NCBI GenBank assembly: GCA_947088195.1
Contig: CAMUFS010000005.1
Coordinates: 1 to 29,448 of the forward strand
Source: an uncultured Clostridia bacterium
Lineage (GTDB): Bacteria > Bacillota > Clostridia > Lachnospirales > Lachnospiraceae
DNA: 29,448 bases
Direction: 5' to 3'
Shown: positions 22,356 through 29,448 of the stretch, in pieces
Position numbering within the stretch: position 1 is the stretch's first letter
Layout of the letters: every line of letters begins with the position of its first letter
Program-made: the position numbers and the translations under genes
The notes under the pieces: model-generated
The model's input: only the letters and a program-made list of their open reading frames with translations
The model's database searches: none
Told to the model about the DNA's origin: nothing

Positions 22356-24467
22356 ATGGATGTAAGTCAGTATTTAGAGATTTTTATCGACGAGACAAAA
22401 GAGCATCTGGAAAGCTTGAATAGTCAGGTACTGGTGCTGGAAAAAGACCCGACGAACAATGAGACGATCAATGAGATATTCCGAGCCGCACACTCTCTGA
22501 AAGGTATGGCAGGGACGATGGGCTATAAGCGTATGCAGCGTCTGACACACGATATGGAGAATGTTTTTTCAGAAGTGCGTTCTGGAAAGATGACAGTATC
22601 CGCAGAGCTTGTGGACATTGTATTTCAGTGTCTGGATGCATTGGAGGAATATCTGACCTGCATCACAGAAACTGCAGATGAGGGGACAAATGACAATGAG
22701 CCCATTATTGCACGCTTAAATTCTGTGTTAAAGGGAGGACTGGAGCCTGAGAAGAAGGCGGCAGAGCCTGTGGTGAAGGAGTCAAACAATGGGAATGTCA
22801 AAAGAGAAGATTATCATGCTGTGGATCTAAAGGATTTTGAGCTTCACGCAGCGGCAGAAGCAGTTGCAAAGGGCTTGCATTTCTATGGAATGACCGTTCA
22901 GATTGATGAGAGCTGTATTTTAAAGTCGGCGAGAGCTTTTCTTGTATTTAAGAATATAGAGTCGGTCGGCGAGGTAATACGCTCAGAGCCAAGTGTGCAG
23001 GACATTGAGGATGAAAAGTTTGAGTGGAGTTTTAGCATGTTTGTGGTTTCAAAGGAACCGATGAAGGTCGTGCTGGATTCTGTGTTAAATGTATCAGAGA
23101 TTAAGTCTGTGGTTGGCGAGGAGATTACTCTGCCGGCAGGCGCTGGGGAAGAGAAGGAAAAGCAGCCGGAGGAGAAGGCAGAGGAGAAACAGCCAGAGGA
23201 GAAGGAAAAACCAGTTGCCGTTGTGGAAGAGAAGCAGCCAGAAGTGGCGAAGGAACCAGCCGTCAAGCCAGCAGCCGGAGCTGCCGCTCCAAAGCAGCCC
23301 GGAGGGAAGCCTGTGGTAAACCGTTCCGTCCGTGTGGATATTGACAAGCTGGATGTACTGATGAATCTAGTTAGTGAGCTTATCACAGCGAAGAATGGAA
23401 TTGTATCGGTGAGTGACAGTGATAAGGCAGACGCTGCACAGCAGATTCGTGAGCAGGTGGAATATCTGGAAGGAATTACAACAAGCCTTCATGAGTCTGT
23501 GATGAAGGTGAGAATGGTGCCGATTGAGAGTGTAGTCAGCAGATTCCCTCGTATGGTGCGCGATCTGAGCAAGAAGCTTGACAAGAAGATGGAGCTTTAT
23601 ATGACAGGAGAGGATACGGAGTTAGATCGAACAGTAATAGATGAGATCGGAGATCCTCTTATGCATATTTTGAGAAATTCTGCCGATCATGGAATTGAAT
23701 CAAAGGAGCTTCGTTTGGAGCGTGGAAAGCCAGAGGCAGGTTCCATTTTCCTTGATGCATATCAAGATGGAAACAATGTTGTGATAGAGGTTCGCGACGA
23801 TGGAAATGGAATTGATGTGGAGCGCGTGAGAGAAAAGGCGATTGAGAAGGGCACAATCACAAAAGAGCAGGCCAACAATATGGACGATAAGGCGATCATT
23901 GATCTTTTGTTCCGTCCAAGCTTTTCCACAGCGGAGAAAATATCAGATGTATCTGGCAGAGGCGTGGGTCTGGATGTCGTAAAGACGAAGATAGAAGGGC
24001 TTGGTGGAGATATTGAGGTGCGCACCGAGCTTGGCCAGGGAAGTACCTTTATTATTCGTCTTCCGCTGACGCTGGCAATTATACAGGCACTGATGGTAAC
24101 TCTGGGCGATGAGAAATATGCGATTCCGCTCAGCACAATTCAGACGCTTGAGGATATAATGGTCAGTGATATTAAATATGTGAGAGGCAAGGAGGTTATC
24201 AATCTGCGCGACAATGTAATTCCGATTATTCGTCTTAGGGAAGTGCTTGATGTGGAGAAAGAGCGTGAGTCGGAGAATATGATTGTCGTAATTATCCAGA
24301 AGGGCGATAAGCTGGCAGGACTTGTGGTGGATCAATTAATCGGGCAGCAGGAGATTGTTATTAAGTCATTAGGAAAGCATCTGAACAACAATAAACTTCT
24401 CAGCGGTGCCACGATACTTGGAGACGGTGAGGTGGCGCTGATTCTGGATGTGAGCGCATTATTGTAA
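22356..24467 (+). CDS. cheA: Chemotaxis histidine kinase CheA
   Basis: 703 residues with the full CheA layout. The P1 domain carries phospho-His46 (RAAHSLKGMAGTMG). A P2-type domain (about 155-255) is the likely CheY/CheB docking part. A Glu/Lys/Pro/Gln-rich linker (about 262-322) precedes P3 dimerisation. The P4 kinase has HILRNSADHGIE, DDGNGID and GRGVGLDVV boxes, and a P5 CheW-like end follows. It phosphorylates CheY and CheB in response to receptors. A GTG at 22344 overlaps cheB; the ATG at 22356 gives the normal N-terminus MDVSQYLEIFIDE and is preferred. Confidence 0.98.
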   Translation: MDVSQYLEIFIDETKEHLESLNSQVLVLEKDPTNNETINEIFRAAHSLKGMAGTMGYKRMQRLTHDMENVFSEVRSGKMTVSAELVDIVFQCLDALEEYLTCITETADEGTNDNEPIIARLNSVLKGGLEPEKKAAEPVVKESNNGNVKREDYHAVDLKDFELHAAAEAVAKGLHFYGMTVQIDESCILKSARAFLVFKNIESVGEVIRSEPSVQDIEDEKFEWSFSMFVVSKEPMKVVLDSVLNVSEIKSVVGEEITLPAGAGEEKEKQPEEKAEEKQPEEKEKPVAVVEEKQPEVAKEPAVKPAAGAAAPKQPGGKPVVNRSVRVDIDKLDVLMNLVSELITAKNGIVSVSDSDKADAAQQIREQVEYLEGITTSLHESVMKVRMVPIESVVSRFPRMVRDLSKKLDKKMELYMTGEDTELDRTVIDEIGDPLMHILRNSADHGIESKELRLERGKPEAGSIFLDAYQDGNNVVIEVRDDGNGIDVERVREKAIEKGTITKEQANNMDDKAIIDLLFRPSFSTAEKISDVSGRGVGLDVVKTKIEGLGGDIEVRTELGQGSTFIIRLPLTLAIIQALMVTLGDEKYAIPLSTIQTLEDIMVSDIKYVRGKEVINLRDNVIPIIRLREVLDVEKERESENMIVVIIQKGDKLAGLVVDQLIGQQEIVIKSLGKHLNNNKLLSGATILGDGEVALILDVSALL

Positions 24468-24482
24468 ACGGAGGTGAAGGGC

Positions 24483-24953
24483 ATGGAAGAACAGAAGTAC
24501 AGTCTGGAAGGGGAGAAAAAGCTGGAGGTCACGCAGTTTATTGTGACCAAGATAGGATATGAGCAGTACGGCATCCAGATTAAGTATGTGGATAATATTA
24601 TCAGGATGATGAAGATCACCAGAGTGCCGAAGGCTCCGCATTACTATAAGGGTGTTATTAATCTGCGCGGCGAGATTATTCCAGTTATCAGCCTGCGACT
24701 TAAATTTGGACTGGAGGAGATTCCAGAGACAAAGGATTTCCGCATAATTATCATTAAGACAGATAAGTCTAATTCTGTTGGCATTATCGTGGACTCTGTC
24801 AGTGAGGTAGTTTCTCTTGATGAGGAGCATGTAGAGAAAACAACAGTGGACAGCAATGACAGCCGAATGCAGTACATAGCCATGATTGGCAAATATGGTG
24901 AGACATTGATTTCTATTGTGAATGTAGAAAGTCTGATTACAGAAAAGGAATAA
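24483..24953 (+). CDS. cheW: Chemotaxis coupling protein CheW
   Basis: 156 residues forming a single CheW domain that couples chemoreceptors to CheA. Typical parts are QFIVTKIGYEQYGIQIKYVD, VPKAPHYYKGVINLRGEIIP and IGIIVDSVSEV-like segments (here VGIIVDSVSEVVSL). The ATG at 24483 is 8 bases after GGAGG (24470-24474). A GTG at 24474 would sit inside that ribosome site and is rejected. Its place after cheA and before cheC matches the B. subtilis order. Confidence 0.96.
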   Translation: MEEQKYSLEGEKKLEVTQFIVTKIGYEQYGIQIKYVDNIIRMMKITRVPKAPHYYKGVINLRGEIIPVISLRLKFGLEEIPETKDFRIIIIKTDKSNSVGIIVDSVSEVVSLDEEHVEKTTVDSNDSRMQYIAMIGKYGETLISIVNVESLITEKE

Positions 24954-24987
24954 CATCATATGCCATCTGGCAGAAATGAGGTTTAAT

Positions 24988-25581
24988 ATGGATGATATGC
25001 AATTAGACGTGCTGCGAGAGATTGGTAATATAGGCGCAGGAAACGCAACGACAGCGCTTGCAAAGTTAGTAAATGCAAAAATTGATATGAAAGTGCCCAG
25101 GGTGGCGTTGGTGGATTTTCCAAATCTGTCATCCACTATCGGAAATGAAGAGGATTTGATGGTTGCAGTTCTTGTGACATTGTCCGGCGATATTAAGGGA
25201 ATGATGATGTTCATGATGGATAAGAAATCGACAGTATTCCTGATTGAACAGATGCTCGCAGGAAGCGGAATGGAAGTAGGAGATGAATTTGGCGATATGG
25301 AGATGTCTGTGATTGGAGAGTTGGGAAATATTATTTCTGGCTCCTATCTGACAGCGCTCTCTTCGCTATTAAATATGAGTATTGATATGTCAATCCCATA
25401 TACAGCGGTGGACATGGCAGCGGCGATTATCAGTGTTCCAGCTATTGAATTTGGTAAGGTAGGAGATGAGGTTTTACTGATACAGACGGATTTTGGCGAT
25501 GATTTTGATGTGAATGGTTATTTCATTCTCATTCCAGAGTTGGAGTCTTATGGTAAGATTTTGTCTGCTCTGGGAATGTAG
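24988..25581 (+). CDS. cheC: CheY-P phosphatase CheC
   Basis: 197 residues. Two complete phosphatase motifs ([DS]-x3-E-x2-N-x22-P) are present. The first is Asp7, Glu11, Asn14 and Pro37 (VLREIGNIGAGNATTALAKL); the second begins at SVIGELGN. CheC removes phosphate from CheY-P and binds CheD. An ATG at 24976 is in frame, but GAGG (24978-24981) is well spaced only for the ATG at 24988, which also gives the normal short N-terminus. With FliY there are two predicted CheY-P phosphatases in this window. Confidence 0.95.
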   Translation: MDDMQLDVLREIGNIGAGNATTALAKLVNAKIDMKVPRVALVDFPNLSSTIGNEEDLMVAVLVTLSGDIKGMMMFMMDKKSTVFLIEQMLAGSGMEVGDEFGDMEMSVIGELGNIISGSYLTALSSLLNMSIDMSIPYTAVDMAAAIISVPAIEFGKVGDEVLLIQTDFGDDFDVNGYFILIPELESYGKILSALGM

Positions 25582-25591
25582 GTGATGGTAT

Positions 25592-26080
25592 ATGGGAAAT
25601 GTAGTTAAAGTTGGGATGGCAGATTTAAAGGTTTGTAAAGAGCCGGATTCTCTTACTACATTGGGTTTGGGTTCATGTGTAGGAATCTGTCTGTATGACC
25701 CAGTTACAAAGGTCAGCGGCATGGCACACATTATGCTGCCTGATAGCAAGCAGATAAGCCGAGACAGAAATCCTGCAAAATATGCAGATACAGGTATTGC
25801 TTTGCTGATACAGGAGATGATAAAGCTTGGAGCAAGTCAAAGCCGGATGAAGGCAAAGATTGCAGGGGGTGCTCAGATGTTTGCATTTAATGCATCGTCA
25901 GATAGCTTGGGTAGAGTTGGTGATAGGAATGTGGAAGCCGTGAAGAAGCATCTTGCAGCTCTCAGGATTCCTATTATTGCGCAGGATACAGGGCTTAACT
26001 ATGGACGTACCATAGAATTTTTTTCGGCAGATGGTTCACTGCTTATCAAGGCAGTCGGAAAACCTTTAAAGACGATATAG
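25592..26080 (+). CDS. cheD: Chemoreceptor glutamine deamidase CheD
   Basis: 162 residues, normal for CheD. The catalytic residues line up with the known Thermotoga enzyme: Thr23, Cys29 (GLGSCVGICLYD) and His46 (GMAHIMLP). The GGAQMF segment and GLNYGRTIEFFSADG are also typical. CheD deamidates receptor glutamines and forms a pair with CheC that links receptor state to CheY-P. The ATG lies 10 bases after the cheC stop with a GGTGATGG ribosome-site region. Confidence 0.96.
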   Translation: MGNVVKVGMADLKVCKEPDSLTTLGLGSCVGICLYDPVTKVSGMAHIMLPDSKQISRDRNPAKYADTGIALLIQEMIKLGASQSRMKAKIAGGAQMFAFNASSDSLGRVGDRNVEAVKKHLAALRIPIIAQDTGLNYGRTIEFFSADGSLLIKAVGKPLKTI

Positions 26081-26093
26081 TGGGGATTGGGCG

Positions 26094-26417
26094 ATGAAAA
26101 AGGTGAATGCAATTCCTGCTGTTGTGACATTGACAGCAGGGATGATGACCTGCTTTATTTGTATCTACAAGCGTTATCCGACACAGGAGGCGCTTCTTAC
26201 GCTCCTTTTAGTATTGGTTATATTCTATTTTCTTGGAGGTATTGCCAGAGGCATTATTTTCCGCATTGTGAAAAAGGTTCAGGAGGAAGAGGAGGAGCGA
26301 CTTCGTGAGGAAGAACGCTTAAAGCAGGAGGAAGAAGAGAGAGAACGAGAAGAGTCTTTGCAGGAGGAAGCGACAATGATGGAGGAGGCTGCCGAGGAGG
26401 AAGAATTTAGCTTATAA
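26094..26417 (+). CDS. Small membrane protein with acidic coiled-coil tail, function unknown
   Basis: 107 residues that I do not recognise as a named family. Two hydrophobic segments (about residues 7-25 and 33-55) are followed by a basic turn (RGIIFRIVKKV). A long Glu/Arg-rich helix (about 62-107) with runs such as EEEEERLREEERLKQEEEE ends the protein. The layout predicts two membrane crossings with a charged cytoplasmic tail. It lies between cheD and fliA, where B. subtilis has no gene (its swrB follows sigD). The ribosome site is weak. The gene is real by its place in the close-packed operon and its membrane pattern. Confidence 0.65.
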   Translation: MKKVNAIPAVVTLTAGMMTCFICIYKRYPTQEALLTLLLVLVIFYFLGGIARGIIFRIVKKVQEEEEERLREEERLKQEEEEREREESLQEEATMMEEAAEEEEFSL

Positions 26418-26460
26418 ACCTGGCATGTCTTATCCGTATCCGCCCGGAGGTGCGTAAAGG

Positions 26461-27228
26461 TTGGACGAAAATCAGAAGAACAGACTCTGGGAGTCTTATA
26501 CGAAGACGAAAACGGCAGAGCTGAGGGAGGAGCTGATAGTGGAATATGCTCCCTTGGTCAAAATTATCGCCGGAAGGCTCAGCATGTATCTGGGTTATAA
26601 TGTAGAATATGAGGATCTGGTCAGCTATGGAATATTTGGGCTGATCGACGCGATAGATAAATTTGATTACGGAAAAGGGATAAAATTTGAGACTTATGCA
26701 AGTCTTCGCATACGTGGTGCAATTTTGGATCAGATAAGGAAGATGGATTGGATTCCTCGAACCTTAAGACAGAAGCAAAAAAGGATGGATGCGGCTCTCT
26801 CAAAGCTTGAGAAGGAGTTAGGACGTCCCGCCACAGATGAGGAGGTAGCAGCGGAGCTTGGAATTTCAGTGGATGAGTTTTATAGCTGGGAGGGACAGAG
26901 CCAAGCGTCGGGGCTTATCTCCTTGGATGAGTGTCTGGAACAAGGAACAGAGGTACGCACGGATGCCAGCCAGCCAGCACGATTTAACAGCCCTGAGGAA
27001 GTTGTCGAGAAAGAGGAGCTAAAGAGGATATTAGAAGAAGTACTTGAGATATTGACGGAGAAGGAAAAGAAGGTTGTTCTATTGTATTATTATGAGGAAT
27101 TAACTTTAAAGGAAATAAGCGCTATAATGGAAGTATCGGAATCGAGAATTTCCCAGCTTCACACCAAAGCACTACAGAAAATGAAAGTAAAGCTGGGAGA
27201 ACAGTTTGGTATTTTATATGGAATTTAA
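26461..27228 (+). CDS. fliA: RNA polymerase sigma-28 factor (FliA/SigD)
   Basis: 255 residues, normal for sigma-28. Region 2 includes LVKIIAGRLSMYLGYNVEYE and the -10 binding part GIKFETYASLRIRGAILDQI. Region 3 has the RKMDWIPRTLR segment; region 4 has LTLKEISAIMEVSESRISQL as the -35 helix-turn-helix. It directs late flagellar and chemotaxis genes such as flagellin. The start is TTG, with GGAGG at 26446-26450 ten bases upstream. An anti-sigma FlgM gene is not in the window. Confidence 0.96.
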   Translation: MDENQKNRLWESYTKTKTAELREELIVEYAPLVKIIAGRLSMYLGYNVEYEDLVSYGIFGLIDAIDKFDYGKGIKFETYASLRIRGAILDQIRKMDWIPRTLRQKQKRMDAALSKLEKELGRPATDEEVAAELGISVDEFYSWEGQSQASGLISLDECLEQGTEVRTDASQPARFNSPEEVVEKEELKRILEEVLEILTEKEKKVVLLYYYEELTLKEISAIMEVSESRISQLHTKALQKMKVKLGEQFGILYGI

Positions 27229-27318
27229 CAGGGAAGTTAATTTACGCATAAGATATTGACGTAGTTGGGCCTGTTCTTGGGTGGAGGGGCTTATGCGGGA
27301 AAGGCATGGGGTATCAGT

Positions 27319-28914
27319 ATGGATAGAAACGGTTACTTTCAGCTTGTAATAAAACCGGGCGGGACTTATATGAAATTATATCCGGCTGTCGGTGAAGGAG
27401 CTCCGATTCGCTTTGAAGAAATTATGAATTACCTTATGAGACAAAGGATATCGGGATACCCGATTCCTGAGTTAAATAAGGCAGTGAGGGACGGGCAGGA
27501 AAAAGAAGTAAAACTGCTTATGGAGAGTATTCTTCCAGTGCAGGAAGAGATGTATATTACGATGGGACAGGATAAGATGACGGCGACAGCACGTTTTTAT
27601 CCGCCCAGCAATAACGCAAAGCAGATGGAGAAGGCAGAAATTTTGAGAAGCATAGAATTTCAGGGAGTGCGTTTCGGAATTAAGGAAGAATCTGTGGATG
27701 CTTTTGTGAAAGAAAGGGAATACTGTAAGGACTATGTGATTGCGGAGGGGACGACGGTCAAAGAAGGGTCCGACGCAAAGATCACATATCATTTTAGCTT
27801 GGATCTCAATGCAAGGCCAAAGCTGAATGAGGATGGCTCCGTGGATTTTCATAAATTGGAAAATATTAATGGAGTGAAGGAGAATATGGTGCTTGCCACC
27901 TTGGAGCCTGAGGTGCAGGGTGTATCAGGAAGAGATGTCTGTGGTACTGAGGTAAAACCGCGTCCAGTTGTATCAAAGCGGTTAGTAGCGGGCAAAAATA
28001 CTTTTTTGAAAAACAATGACACACAGTTAGTCAGTGGAGTGAATGGGCATGTATTCCTTGATACGGATGGAAAAGTTGTCGTATCGAATGTCTACGAGAT
28101 AAAAGGAGACGTGGATACTTCCACAGGAGATATTGATTATGATGGTGATGTAAAAATCCATGGAAATGTCAGGACAGGATTTTCCATCCATGCCACCGGG
28201 GATGTGGAGATTGACGGCGTGGTAGAGGCAGCGAATATTATGGCAGGTGGTAAGATTATTATACGGCGTGGTATTCAGGGAATGACAAAGGGAAATCTAA
28301 AGGCACGGGGAAATATATTGTGCCGTTTTATAGAAAGTGCTGTGGTGGTATCTGGTGCTTCCATTGAGGCAGATGCGATTATGCACAGCAATGTTTCAGC
28401 GAGGGAGGAGATCCATGTCGCTGGAAAGAAGGGATTAATTGTCGGCGGTTATGTGAGGGCTGGAAGGCTTATTGAGTCAATGACAATAGGTTCTTCTATG
28501 GGAAGTGCCACATCTTTGGAGGTGGGAAGTGATCCGCAGCTTCAGGAGCGCATTAAGGTCTTGGAGGAGAAGAGCAAGAAATATGCGGCTGAGGAAAAGA
28601 GAATCCGCCAGATTATTGAGGCGATGAAGGCAAAGAAGGCAAAGGGAAAGCTTACGCCAGATCGCATGGCAATTTTACAAAAGGCAGCGGTAGATTATGA
28701 GAACGTTCGAAAGACAATCGCCGCGACAGAGAAAGAGCTAGCTGCCTGTCATGAACAGACAGAGATGACAGAAGGTGCCTGCATTAAAGCAAAAAATACG
28801 GTGTATTCTGGTGTTAAGCTTATGATTGCGGGAGAGTTTACCATCACATCCGCAGAGTATCAGTTCTGTAAATTTGTGAAGGATTGGCACGAGATCAAGA
28901 GAGTATCCTTATAA
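27319..28914 (+). CDS. DUF342/FapA family protein (polymer-forming beta-helix)
   Basis: About 531 residues from the ATG at 27319. The N-terminus DRNGYFQLVIKPGG is typical of FapA/DUF342. The middle (about 255-400) has repeated short beta-strand units with Gly/Asp turns (GDVDTSTGDIDYDGDVKIHG, GGKIIIRRGIQGM), a right-handed beta-helix of the polymer-forming type. A coiled coil (about 410-490) and a small final domain follow. Members often sit in flagellar operons after sigma-28; the role is not settled. The frame is open back to a TTG at 27265. The only strong ribosome site (GGAGGGG, 27283-27289) fits neither start well, so the start is uncertain. Confidence 0.8.
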   Translation: MDRNGYFQLVIKPGGTYMKLYPAVGEGAPIRFEEIMNYLMRQRISGYPIPELNKAVRDGQEKEVKLLMESILPVQEEMYITMGQDKMTATARFYPPSNNAKQMEKAEILRSIEFQGVRFGIKEESVDAFVKEREYCKDYVIAEGTTVKEGSDAKITYHFSLDLNARPKLNEDGSVDFHKLENINGVKENMVLATLEPEVQGVSGRDVCGTEVKPRPVVSKRLVAGKNTFLKNNDTQLVSGVNGHVFLDTDGKVVVSNVYEIKGDVDTSTGDIDYDGDVKIHGNVRTGFSIHATGDVEIDGVVEAANIMAGGKIIIRRGIQGMTKGNLKARGNILCRFIESAVVVSGASIEADAIMHSNVSAREEIHVAGKKGLIVGGYVRAGRLIESMTIGSSMGSATSLEVGSDPQLQERIKVLEEKSKKYAAEEKRIRQIIEAMKAKKAKGKLTPDRMAILQKAAVDYENVRKTIAATEKELAACHEQTEMTEGACIKAKNTVYSGVKLMIAGEFTITSAEYQFCKFVKDWHEIKRVSL

Positions 28915-28946
28915 TTGTAGGAGCATAGAAATAGAGGTGAAGGAAT

Positions 28947-29279
28947 ATGGCAATCAGACCGGTGGAGGTTCAGGGTGTTGTACAGCGCTCACAGGACATA
29001 GGGCAACTGAAGCAGAATCAGGATCAGAAGCCTTTGATTGATCAGAGTAATATACAGGTTCAGATGCATCGAGAGACGGAAAAGGGTGCCAGACAGGTGC
29101 GCAAATACGATAATTCTGAAAAAAAGGAGAACCGGTATGATGCAAAGGAAAAGGGCAATGGCACTTATTTTAAGCGTCAGGGAAGGAACCAGACAAAGCA
29201 GGAAGAAGAGGAAGAAGAGGATGAGGGTTCTGTAATGCTTAAATCGGTTCACACAGGAAGCTTTGATGTGAAGATCTAA
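28947..29279 (+). CDS. Small charged flagellar-operon protein, function unknown
   Basis: 110 residues, hydrophilic, with no signal or membrane segment. The first part (AIRPVEVQGVVQRSQDIGQL, then KQNQDQKPLIDQ) resembles a conserved opening I associate with small proteins at this site in Clostridia. The middle is rich in Lys, Arg, Gln and Asn, a run of Glu follows (about 86-93) and the end is KSVHTGSFDVKI. It is probably largely unfolded. A good ribosome site (GAGGTGAAGGA) precedes the ATG. The role is unknown; its position suggests a flagellar accessory role. Confidence 0.65.
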   Translation: MAIRPVEVQGVVQRSQDIGQLKQNQDQKPLIDQSNIQVQMHRETEKGARQVRKYDNSEKKENRYDAKEKGNGTYFKRQGRNQTKQEEEEEEDEGSVMLKSVHTGSFDVKI

Positions 29280-29291
29280 GGAGAACTGTTT

Positions 29292-29448
29292 ATGACAGCG
29301 ATAGAAGTAGTTTTGATATTAATAGGAATAGCAGCCATTGTGGTGAGTTATTTTATATCAGAGAAAGCTTCCGAGGAGAGACTTAGGGAGGCAGCAAGGC
29401 AACTGGTGCTTGGTGAGGAGTCAAAGACGGCACTTGAAAATCAGACAA
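29292..29448 (+). CDS. Small membrane protein, N-terminal part (cut by window end; DUF6115-like)
   Basis: The ATG at 29292 follows AAGGAG eight bases upstream and the frame stays open to the end of the window (52 codons). The visible part has one N-terminal membrane segment (about residues 5-22, EVVLILIGIAAIVVSYFI) and then a charged helix (EKASEERLREAARQLVLG). This fits small single-pass proteins with a coiled coil that end Gram-positive flagellar operons, often labelled DUF6115. The family name is from memory of context and needs a profile search. Confidence 0.6.
   Translation, partial: MTAIEVVLILIGIAAIVVSYFISEKASEERLREAARQLVLGEESKTALENQT

Noticed and set aside
23140..23320. Glu/Lys/Pro/Gln repeats in the cheA linker
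   Set aside because: Low-complexity linkers between CheA P2 and P3 are usual; the repeats are short and irregular.
24459..25214. 251-residue open frame on the - strand across cheW and cheC
   Set aside because: Both + strand genes are well conserved and the minus-strand protein has no recognisable motif. Treated as a shadow.
1..29448. CRISPR array, insertion sequence, prophage, tRNA or rRNA
   Set aside because: No regularly spaced repeats, transposase, integrase, tRNA cloverleaf or rRNA-like stretch was seen; the window is almost fully covered by flagellar and chemotaxis genes.

Overview
The window is one long run of flagellar and chemotaxis genes, all on the + strand, tightly packed and often overlapping at stop/start codons. 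It is the classic Gram-positive fla/che operon (the fliH-to-sigD order known from Bacillus and Clostridia). Several features suggest a motile member of the Clostridia, most likely Lachnospiraceae-like: a FliY-type switch protein (CheC domain plus FliN domain), CheC and CheD, flbD, the 'flagellar operon protein' after flgD, a DUF342/FapA gene after the sigma factor, AGGAGG-type ribosome binding sites, many TTG starts and moderate GC by eye. The genus cannot be fixed from the sequence alone.

Layout. 1-5434: end of fliH, then fliI, fliJ, a YlxF/MotE-like membrane protein, fliK, flgD and a small conserved flagellar-operon protein (export ATPase complex and hook assembly). 5435-8428: two tandem flgE hook genes, each preceded by a related leader that can fold into a stem-loop. 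A strong hairpin (8438-8463) ends this part. 8504-10910: flbD, motA, motB, fliL (stator and accessory proteins). 10988-13679: fliM, fliY, cheY (switch and its signal). 13681-19081: fliO, fliP, fliQ, fliR, flhB, flhA (complete export gate). 19078-21118: flhF, flhG (placement and number of flagella). 21119-21253: the longest gap, AT-rich, with a likely extended -10 promoter. 21254-26080: cheB, cheA, cheW, cheC, cheD. 26094-27228: a small unknown membrane protein and fliA (sigma-28). 27319-end: fapA-like DUF342 protein, a small charged protein and the start of a small membrane protein cut by the window end.

The genes cover export, hook building, motor torque, switching, signalling and late-gene transcription. 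Flagellin, rod genes, cheR and chemoreceptors are not here; rod, MS-ring and fliG genes would be expected just upstream. There is no gap above 300 bases without a gene. No rRNA, tRNA, CRISPR array, insertion sequence or phage gene was seen.

The most unusual part is the flgE pair. The N- and C-terminal polymerisation regions are almost identical in protein while the middle, outward-facing domain has diverged. The two genes share a leader whose stem shows a compensatory base-pair change. This looks like a conserved, duplicated RNA control element for hook protein synthesis.
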